Source: Nocardioides soli (GTDB lineage Bacteria; Actinomycetota; Actinomycetes; Propionibacteriales; Nocardioidaceae). Taken from it: a DNA stretch of 64,000 nt. A model generated the notes under the pieces. That model saw only the letters and a list, made by a program, of their open reading frames with translations, made no database searches and was not told the origin of the DNA. The DNA lies in assembly GCF_014191495.1 (NCBI RefSeq), contig NZ_JACHWR010000002.1, positions 1,674,001 through 1,738,000 of the forward strand, given 5' to 3'. A program made the translations under genes and the position numbers. This document shows, in pieces, positions 58,614 through 64,000 of the stretch; position 1 is the first letter of the stretch, and every line of letters begins with the position of its first letter.

Positions 58614-60187
58614 TGGGCACCAGCGGCACCCGCCTCGCGGTCGAGGCCGTCGAGGGCCTCGACCTGGTCGTGGCCGAGGGCGGGAAGGTCCCCGAGGCCT
58701 ACATCCCCGACCGGCTCGCGGACGGCCAGGTCGTGGTCGGCGACGGCTCCGGCAACGTCCCCGAAGACCGGCTCCCAGAGCGGCTCTCCGCAGGCAGTCT
58801 GACGGCCTCGACAGCGCAGAGCATCCAGCCCGGCGAGACCGATCCCCAGGCGGCCGTCGACGCGCGCACGGCCACCGCTCTGGACCTGTCTCTGGCCCCT
58901 GGCGCCCGAGCGTTCGTCTCACGAGTGCGGATGGGGCTGTCGGCCGCGTTCGGCATCGCCTCGGACTCCACCGCCGACAAGATGTACGAGTGGCTCGTTA
59001 TGGGCCTCCTGCTGTGGACGGGCCGCTACGCCCCACGCGCCAACGTCGACGTCTACGAGCGCAACGGGAGCGCCGCGAGCTACAAGAGCCCGGTGCCGGT
59101 GCAGACGGGCGTTAGCGCACGCGCAACTGTGATCTACGACGACTTCGCGACCCCGGCCTCCGACGTCATCGGCACCACCCCGACTGTCGGGACGCCGTGG
59201 GCGGGTAGCCACGCGAACGCGGCAAACGACTTCGACGTTGCCAACGGCCGGATGCGCGCCACGTCGTCGGAGACCCTGCGCGCCACCATCGTGAACACCG
59301 TCCCGGTCGGCGACCGGGCCATGTCCGGCCGCACCTACCAGACCGGGGTCGGAGTGCTGCGTCTCGGCATCGCCCGCAAAGACGACAACAACTGGCTGGC
59401 GCTGTTCATCGACCGCGCTGCGGGCAACTGGCGCGGGCAGATCGTCCAGCGGATCGCCGGGGCCCAGGCGACCATCGCGACGATGGACCAGCTCACCAAC
59501 TTCCCGGCTGGCGACGCGTTCGACTTCGGCATCCAGGTTGTGGGCAGCCGCTGCACCGCGCAGGTCAACGGGGCCCCCCTGGGATGTGTCCTCGACGCCG
59601 ACGCGACCGACCTCGTCGCGACCTCGACCCTGATCGGAATCTGGGTGACGACGAACTTCGCCGTGGAACTCGACTACGTCCGCGTTGAGCAGCTGACCGC
59701 GGCCACCGCGCCTCCCACCGTGTCCATCTACAACGGCGGACTATCCGGCAGCCAGCTCTCCGAGCAGCAGGGCCACATCGCCGAGCTCTACCCCAGCTCG
59801 ACCCCCCTGCACGGGTTCGCCATCAACCACGGGCACAACCACGGCAGCACCAGCCCCACGGCGTTCCTCGAGGCCATCGACTCGTTCGTCGCCGACCTGC
59901 GCGCACAGCAGCCCTCGGTGGGCCTCATCGTGGCCTCCCAGAACCCCGAGCTGCTGCCCTCGGCGAACGTCGCGGACCACCGAGCACGCAACGCCGCCCT
60001 GCCCGCCTATGCGCGCCGCAACGGTTACACCTACGTGCCCGGATACGAGTCCTACTCCATCCGCCTCGACGGCGGCGCCAGCGCGATCCAGGCGTCGGAC
60101 GGCGTCCACCCCTACGGGAGTCTCGCCGAGCCCGCTGGCTCCGGCCTCCAGGCGAACGCCCTGGCCGACACGCTCGCGACGTTCTGA
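58613..60187 (+). CDS. Spike / receptor-binding protein with SGNH hydrolase domain
   Basis: The 524-aa protein has an N-terminal segment typical of actinophage minor tail/spike proteins (VPEAYIPDRLADGQVVVGDG, GNVPEDRLPERLS). A region starting GIASDSTADKMYEWL looks like the SGNH nucleophile block, then a beta-sandwich insert (about 170-365) and HGHNHGS (Asn block) with SDGVHPYG (Asp-His) near the end. This reads as an esterase split by a binding module, for host-surface polymers. It overlaps the preceding gene by one base. Confidence 0.75.
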   Translation: MGTSGTRLAVEAVEGLDLVVAEGGKVPEAYIPDRLADGQVVVGDGSGNVPEDRLPERLSAGSLTASTAQSIQPGETDPQAAVDARTATALDLSLAPGARAFVSRVRMGLSAAFGIASDSTADKMYEWLVMGLLLWTGRYAPRANVDVYERNGSAASYKSPVPVQTGVSARATVIYDDFATPASDVIGTTPTVGTPWAGSHANAANDFDVANGRMRATSSETLRATIVNTVPVGDRAMSGRTYQTGVGVLRLGIARKDDNNWLALFIDRAAGNWRGQIVQRIAGAQATIATMDQLTNFPAGDAFDFGIQVVGSRCTAQVNGAPLGCVLDADATDLVATSTLIGIWVTTNFAVELDYVRVEQLTAATAPPTVSIYNGGLSGSQLSEQQGHIAELYPSSTPLHGFAINHGHNHGSTSPTAFLEAIDSFVADLRAQQPSVGLIVASQNPELLPSANVADHRARNAALPAYARRNGYTYVPGYESYSIRLDGGASAIQASDGVHPYGSLAEPAGSGLQANALADTLATF

Positions 60188-60266
60188 TCTATCGACCGGG
60201 AATGGCCCGGTGAACACGCCCACCAGATCCCCAATGACACCTACGGGTAAGGCGTCAGATACCGCC

Positions 60267-60569
60267 ATGACGTTTCCGACACTCTCCCCCCGCGAGCTGG
60301 TCGCCGGTCTGGTTGTCCTGGCGATGATTTTCATCGGCTACCTGTCCCTGGTCCTCACCGACCACGACGCGGATGGCTTCGTGGCGTTCGTCGTCACGGT
60401 CGCCGGTCTGGCTGGGCTCGGTGGCCATCAGGTCAAGCAGTCTCGGGCGCTGGCTACCATCAGCGAGCAGACCAACGGGGTCCTTACGCAGCGGATCGAG
60501 GCCGGGGCGCGCAAGGCGATCCGCGACGAGCTCGACCGGCGCGCCGAGCTCGAGGCGTCGGCGGAGTGA
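60267..60569 (+). CDS. Holin candidate (two TM helices, basic/acidic tail)
   Basis: The 100-aa protein has TM helices at about 10-30 (ELVAGLVVLAMIFIGYLSLV) and 38-54 (GFVAFVVTVAGLAGLGG), then a charged helix (QRIEAGARKAIRDELDRRAE). This is holin-like topology. In-frame ATG 60234 and GTG 60210 are alternative starts; none has a good SD. It overlaps the next gene by 4 nt. Confidence 0.55.
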   Translation: MTFPTLSPRELVAGLVVLAMIFIGYLSLVLTDHDADGFVAFVVTVAGLAGLGGHQVKQSRALATISEQTNGVLTQRIEAGARKAIRDELDRRAELEASAE

Positions 60570-60718
60570 CCAGTTCCCCGCTCCACTTCCGTAGCCGGCG
60601 CAACGCGCTCCTGGTCGGCTACCTCGGCATCCTCGTCGGCGCGGCCGCGCTGTACGACGCGTACGAGGGCCGCGGGCGGATGAAGCCGTTCCTGGTGAAG
60701 TTCCTCCCGGGGGCGTGA
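60566..60718 (+). CDS. Tiny membrane protein (50 aa)
   Basis: GTG start overlapping the previous stop. One TM helix (NALLVGYLGILVGAAALYDA) and a basic end. Probably a virion membrane protein. Confidence 0.5.
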   Translation: MTSSPLHFRSRRNALLVGYLGILVGAAALYDAYEGRGRMKPFLVKFLPGA

Positions 60719-60720
60719 CC

Positions 60721-61110
60721 ATGTACCCCGCGCCCGACGTCCGGAGACCGCGCTTCAGCGTCTCGGTCAAGGCCGAGGTGCCCCTGACGACCGGGGGCAT
60801 CGTGCGCATCCCGGCGCGCGGCTACCGGTGGAACGTCCTGAGCCTCATCGTGCAGTCGCTGACGTCCTTCGCCGACGCCAGCCAGATCACGACGACGTAC
60901 CAGCTCTTCGCCGGTGATGACCGACCGACCGACCTGCTCGCGACCATCAACGCGCCCGGGTTCGCCACCCTCACCACCGACCCGAACCGGCCTGTGTTGA
61001 TCGAGCCGTACGACGAGCTCGTTGTGAAGCTGACCTTTGAGAACCTGCCCGAGGGCAACATCACCCAGGCGACCGTCCAGGTGCGGGTCCAGCTCGAAGA
61101 GCTGCGTTGA
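60721..61110 (+). CDS. Small beta-rich viral protein, possible capsid component
   Basis: The 129-aa protein has no TM: RFSVSVKAEVPLTTGGIVRI, WNVLSLIVQSLTSFADASQI and a final THQ-less strand series NITQATVQVRVQLEELR. Alternating strands suggest a single jelly-roll. ATG 60721 chosen; GTG 60715 overlaps the previous stop. Last rightward structural gene, convergent with the ATPase 66 bp away. Confidence 0.5.
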   Translation: MYPAPDVRRPRFSVSVKAEVPLTTGGIVRIPARGYRWNVLSLIVQSLTSFADASQITTTYQLFAGDDRPTDLLATINAPGFATLTTDPNRPVLIEPYDELVVKLTFENLPEGNITQATVQVRVQLEELR

Positions 61111-61176
61111 TCGTTCTCCCAGAGCGATTCTGAGCGAGGTACGACCCGAACGACCCGAAGGCACAGGTCCGGTCCG

Positions 61177-61905
61177 TCACTGCTGCGCGTGCTTGTAGCC
61201 GCTGGAGAGCGGGATCGGTGGGCACCGGTAGAGCTCGTGGGTGTTGGCGTCGAACATCGTGTACCAGTAGGGCCCGCGCAGCCGGGTCTCGTTCAGCTGC
61301 TCGCGCAGGTAGCGCGGCTCAAGGCCGATCGAGGCGGCCATCCGGTCGACGTCGGTCGGGTTCGGCACGTCGTACATCACCACCCGGTCGGCCTGGGCCA
61401 GACAGAGCGGGTCGATCGTCACCGGCCGCGGGCAGCACATGATCGCGGAGGTGTTGTAGTGCCGCGACTGCTGGAGCAGCACCCGGGCGTGCGGGCCGGT
61501 CCGGTTGCTGGGGAACACCTCGCCGGCCTCGTCGATCCACACGAGGACGCGGCGGTCCTTCGGGTACAGCGCGAGCGCGACCGCGCGGTCCAGGTCCTCG
61601 CGGTAGGTCTTCGACGCCGGGTTGGCCACCCAGCGAGTCACGGTGTGCTCGCCCTTACGTCGAGGGATAGGCAGCTGGTCCGGCAGCTTCGGAACCGTCA
61701 CCGTGCCGATGTCCGAGCCCGGGTCGGCGTCGCCGTGCGGATCGATCACCAGCTTGTCGATCGCCGGCCAGTTGCGGAACACCTCGTACGCCCACGCCGA
61801 CTTGCCCGAGCCCTTGCGCCCCACGACCAGGATGAGCTGGTTCTTGTCCGGGTCGATCGGCGGGAACGGGTGGACCTGCCGGGCGTACTCCTGCGCCTGC
61901 GTCAC
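61177..61905 (-). CDS. A32/FtsK-HerA-type genome-packaging ATPase
   Basis: The 242-aa P-loop ATPase has Walker A VVGRKGSGKSAWAYEVF near 30-46, Walker B RVLVWIDEAGEVF near 125, a downstream Gln-type sensor LLQQSRHYNTSAIMCC, and DRVVMYDVPNPTDVDRMA. Size and motifs match packaging ATPases of PRD1/adenovirus-lineage viruses rather than terminases (no nuclease domain). GTG 61905 overlaps the upstream stop by 4 nt. It is encoded on the opposite strand to the capsid gene. Confidence 0.8.
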   Translation of the reverse strand: MTQAQEYARQVHPFPPIDPDKNQLILVVGRKGSGKSAWAYEVFRNWPAIDKLVIDPHGDADPGSDIGTVTVPKLPDQLPIPRRKGEHTVTRWVANPASKTYREDLDRAVALALYPKDRRVLVWIDEAGEVFPSNRTGPHARVLLQQSRHYNTSAIMCCPRPVTIDPLCLAQADRVVMYDVPNPTDVDRMAASIGLEPRYLREQLNETRLRGPYWYTMFDANTHELYRCPPIPLSSGYKHAQQ

Positions 61906-62534
61906 GGGTAGGCGGGCTCGTCGACCTGCACCCACTCGGCCATGCTCTGCGCGCCGGCGTCCGGCGGCGGGGTCGGCTGCGGGTCCTCGTGCTGGTAGGC
62001 GCGGAGCTGCTCGAGCTGGTCGAGCTGCTTGGCGACGTAGCCGACCAGGCCGAGCGCGAGGCGGATCAGGTCGGTGACGTCGGGGTTCTCGGCGCCCTTC
62101 GGCGTACGGCGCGATGCCAGGCTGGCCAGCGGGTCGCTGATCGCCTCGACGTCGTCCTCGTCGGGCAGCCACAGGCCGCTCTCACGGGGCAGCGTGGCCG
62201 GGCGGGTGAGGAACCGGTGCGCGAAGCCGCCGGCGGTCGCCACGGCGGCCTCGGCGGTCTTCTTCAGCGCGCGCAGGCGCTCGCGTGCGCTACTGCGGGT
62301 CGAGGGGGCTGCGGAAGCCGTATCGGGGGAGGCGGCGGCGGCGGTCGGGTCGTACCCGCCGGGACTCGGCGACCACTCCGGGTCCGTCCCCGGGGTCGGT
62401 GGCTCCTGGTTGCGGCTCGCGCTGAACAGCGGGCTGGTCGGGATCGGGTCCGGCGGCAGGCCCGGGCTCGGCGTCGTCGCGTCGGCCTCCGTCGTCTGCT
62501 CGGGGTCCTCGGTGCTTCGGCTGCGGGGCGGCAT
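61902..62534 (-). CDS. Hypothetical viral protein preceding the packaging ATPase
   Basis: The 210-aa protein has a Pro/Ser/Thr-rich first half and a helical second half (SARERLRALKKTAEAAVATA, DVTDLIRLALGLVGYVAKQL). Strong SD AAGGAGG 6 nt before ATG 62534 despite the larger overlapping frame upstream. It is translationally coupled to the ATPase. Function unknown. Confidence 0.65.
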   Translation of the reverse strand: MPPRSRSTEDPEQTTEADATTPSPGLPPDPIPTSPLFSASRNQEPPTPGTDPEWSPSPGGYDPTAAAASPDTASAAPSTRSSARERLRALKKTAEAAVATAGGFAHRFLTRPATLPRESGLWLPDEDDVEAISDPLASLASRRTPKGAENPDVTDLIRLALGLVGYVAKQLDQLEQLRAYQHEDPQPTPPPDAGAQSMAEWVQVDEPAYP

Positions 62535-62790
62535 AGTCGACCTCCTTGACGATGGGTGCGGGCGCCCCCGAGCCCGCGCTCTCCGGGCTCGGGCTCGGGG
62601 GCGGTGAGTCGCCGCCGCGCTGGGTCGCCACCCGACGAGCGCGGACCGTCAGGTCACAGCCCTCGGCCGAGCAGGTGCCCGTCCAGGTGACCCGGTTCTT
62701 GGCGGCGTGCGTCTCGGTGACGTGGCCGGCGTCGCAGGTTCCCCGAACCAGCGGGCCACGCCCACCAGCAGCGCTCTTCGACGTACTCAC
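62290..62790 (-). CDS. Zinc-finger-like viral protein overlapping the next gene out of frame
   Basis: The 166-aa frame starts STSKSAAGGRGPLVRGTCDA and has a plausible zinc site CDAGH...CSAEGC (about 18-45). Its last 81 or so residues overlap the 61902-62534 gene in another frame and are Arg/Pro-rich shadow-like. Either the two genes truly overlap by 245 bp or a frameshift joins them; the N-terminal part (62545-62790) is the credible coding portion. Confidence 0.45.
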   Translation of the reverse strand: MSTSKSAAGGRGPLVRGTCDAGHVTETHAAKNRVTWTGTCSAEGCDLTVRARRVATQRGGDSPPPSPSPESAGSGAPAPIVKEVDYAAPQPKHRGPRADDGGRRDDAEPGPAAGPDPDQPAVQREPQPGATDPGDGPGVVAESRRVRPDRRRRLPRYGFRSPLDPQ

Positions 62791-62865
62791 GCGCTCGATA
62801 CTCGGGAGGAACCCCCGCTTACCTACACGTATTACTAGGCGCGTCGCGCCGGAGAGGTGGTCACC

Positions 62866-63090
62866 ATGACCGTCGTCGCAGAGCTCGACTCCCTACCCGA
62901 GCGGATCAAGGTCAGCAGCGGCCGGATCACCGAGCTCCGCGAGCAGCTCGCCGCCGAGCTCGAGACCAGGGAACGGCTGATCGTCCAGGCCGTTGACGAG
63001 GCCAACATCCCCCAGGCCGACGTCGCCCGCGCCGCCGGCGTCTCCCAGCCACACATCATCCGGATCCTGGCGAAGGCCTCGAGCGACTAG
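62866..63090 (+). CDS. Small helix-turn-helix protein with coiled-coil N-terminus
   Basis: The 74-aa protein has an N-terminal helical heptad region (RIKVSSGRITELREQLAAEL, ETRERLIVQAVDEA) and an HTH (IPQADVARAAGVSQPHIIRI). GGAGAGG at 62851-62857 gives 8-nt spacing to ATG 62866. It lies beside the integrase and is convergent with it, so a regulator of integration or late genes is plausible. Confidence 0.7.
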   Translation: MTVVAELDSLPERIKVSSGRITELREQLAAELETRERLIVQAVDEANIPQADVARAAGVSQPHIIRILAKASSD

Positions 63091-63926
63091 CTCGCGAGCC
63101 GGCCGGCGCGTGCAGCTGCTCGCAGTCGGTCGTCGGTCAGCCCGACGTAGCGCATCGTGGTCTCCGGCCGGGAGTGGCCAAGCAGCCTCATCACGGCGAA
63201 CAGGTCGCCGGTGCCGTCGTACGAGCGGGTCGCGAGTCGGTGCCGGAGCGTGTGGGCCGTCCAGCCTTCGGGGAGGGCGTCGGAGAGCAACTTGCTGACC
63301 CAGCCCGCTGAGACCGGGTTGCCGGAGTACCGGTTGGGGAAGGCGTAGCCCTGCAGCTGTCGCAGACGGCCGTGCAGCTGCGGCTCCTCGAGCGGGACCA
63401 GGCGTTGCTTGCCGCCCTTGCCGTGCACGACTAGCACGTCGTCCAGGACGTCGCGGGAGTGCACAACGGCGATCTCGCGGACCCGGAGACCACCGAACGC
63501 CGCCAGCTGGGCCATGAACGTCAGCCGCGCATCGAGTCGGGTCACGGCGTACTTCACCACGAACTCCGGCGCCGGCCGCGGCACGCCCTGCGGGACCTTG
63601 ATCGGCTGGAGCACCAGCGACGGGTCGTCGTCGATCCAGCCGTTGCCGTGCGCCCACCGGAAGAAGCCGCGGTAGACCGTCCTCGCGCTCTTCTTCGTCT
63701 CGGCCGCCGCCCAGCCCTCACGCGCCATCACCTCGATCAGCAACCGCGAGTTCACCGTCCAGGGCGTGGCGGTCAGCACCATCAGCTGGTTGAGGTAGTG
63801 GCGGTGCAACCGGACCGTGCTCGGGGACCGGTTCGCAGCACGCATTGCCAGCGTGTACTCGTAGATGGCGCTCGGCCAACTGGTCGGGCGCCGCTGTGAC
63901 GCACCCATTACGTGCAGGTTATTCAT
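63087..63926 (-). CDS. int: Tyrosine recombinase (phage integrase)
   Basis: The 279-aa protein has a SAM-like N-terminal domain (AIYEYTLAMRAANRSPSTVR, ARTVYRGFFRWAHGNGWIDD) and a catalytic domain with Arg in FGGLRVREIAVVHSRD, HTLRHRLATRSY (HxxR), LGHSRPETTMRYVGL (His and nucleophile Tyr). It would recombine the viral att with tRNA-Asn. ATG 63926 chosen; TTG 63929 and ATG 63908 are alternatives. The attP-proximal region should lie to its right, beyond base 64000. Confidence 0.92.
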   Translation of the reverse strand: MNNLHVMGASQRRPTSWPSAIYEYTLAMRAANRSPSTVRLHRHYLNQLMVLTATPWTVNSRLLIEVMAREGWAAAETKKSARTVYRGFFRWAHGNGWIDDDPSLVLQPIKVPQGVPRPAPEFVVKYAVTRLDARLTFMAQLAAFGGLRVREIAVVHSRDVLDDVLVVHGKGGKQRLVPLEEPQLHGRLRQLQGYAFPNRYSGNPVSAGWVSKLLSDALPEGWTAHTLRHRLATRSYDGTGDLFAVMRLLGHSRPETTMRYVGLTDDRLRAAARAGRLAS

Positions 63927-64000
63927 CAACGTCAGTCCAGAGAAGCCCCGCGTCGGGTAGGCCTGTGACCTGCGCGGTCGGTTAACCGCACCCCTTCCCG

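Larger units (their letters stand above)
48751..64000. mobile_element. Integrated tailless dsDNA virus (double-jelly-roll, tectivirus-like provirus), right end outside window
   Basis: Everything right of tRNA-Asn is viral in layout: a repressor/excisionase switch, an early region with an origin-like repeat cluster, endolysin, a run of tiny membrane proteins, a DJR-like capsid protein, membrane-bound lytic enzymes, spike, a holin candidate, an opposed packaging ATPase, and a tyrosine integrase at 63.1-63.9 kb. There is no terminase, portal, protease or tail gene. The left junction is inferred to lie in the tRNA 3' half, where the repressor gene ends. No copy of the tRNA 3' end occurs between the integrase and base 64000, so attR lies beyond the window. 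Confidence 0.8.

Noticed and set aside
48790..63926. Ordinary tailed prophage or ICE
   Set aside because: No terminase, portal, tail tape measure, relaxase or type IV coupling protein was found; the ATPase is A32-like and the capsid candidate is not HK97-like by pattern.
63979..63988. GTTAACCG near the window end as attR copy of tRNA-Asn
   Set aside because: Only 8 bp match the tRNA, not extending to its T arm or 3' end; a true core should be longer.

Overview
The window is high-GC actinobacterial DNA. Its backbone gene order is dnaJ, rsmE, phoH, ybeY, a CNNM protein, a cytidine-deaminase-like protein, era, recO, uppS, zur, glyS, dgt, dnaG. As I recall it, the same order occurs in Mycobacterium tuberculosis around Rv2373c-Rv2343c. 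A 10-methyl fatty-acid gene pair, actinobacterial septum-formation lipoproteins, a DUF222/HNH gene and REP-like palindromes fit a Nocardioides-like member of Propionibacteriales. That placement is inference. Many genes start 6-8 nt after a TANNNT box, which suggests widespread leaderless transcription.

Layout of the chromosomal part (1-48.7 kb): dnaJ/rsmE; an ECF sigma factor with two GerMN proteins and an HTH_42 protein (2.0-5.5 kb); a HIT protein and a copper monooxygenase-like lipoprotein (5.5-7.1); a small orphan secreted-protein island (7.1-8.2); the phoH-ybeY-CNNM cluster (8.6-11.7); a tmsA/tmsB-like methyl-branched fatty-acid pair plus a SIP-type flavoprotein, inserted before era (11.8-15.2); septum-formation paralogues, a flavodoxin, an HNH gene with an SOS-box-like site, and leuA with a leucine attenuator (16.3-22.1). 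A peptide cassette follows (22.2-29.1). Then come a MASE1/PAS histidine kinase, recO, uppS, a Zur-ZnuABC zinc module with two Zur boxes, glyS, dus, a vapBC pair beside a second vapC remnant, dgt, and a dnaG interrupted by a LAGLIDADG intein in its zinc finger.

The first unusual system is the peptide cassette. Two homologous small peptides (65 and 70 aa) each carry a conserved leader with an LP.RET motif and an Asn/Ala-rich core of alternating residues. They are followed by a single protein joining a PqqD-like N-terminus, an M50/HELGH multi-membrane domain and a MinD/ParA ATPase, and then by a secreted protein with three CxxC repeats. Divergent from them are a membrane-tethered SARP-type regulator and a secreted Ig-like protein. 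The divergent gap holds three perfect heptamers at an exact 11-bp pitch, which is SARP operator geometry. I know of no named system with this composition.

The second is a provirus filling 48.79 kb to beyond 63.9 kb. It begins in the 3' half of a tRNA-Asn gene, and a tyrosine integrase lies near the right end of the window. It has no terminase, portal or tail genes. It does encode a protein with the features of a double-jelly-roll major capsid protein, an A32/FtsK-like packaging ATPase, a membrane-anchored transglycosylase and an M23 peptidase, a collagen-like stalk protein, an SGNH-hydrolase spike, an amidase endolysin, a holin candidate and many tiny transmembrane proteins. This points to a tailless, membrane-containing, tectivirus-like temperate virus. 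A 27-bp perfect palindrome plus 12-bp iterons inside an early gene are a candidate replication origin. The right attachment site is not in the window.
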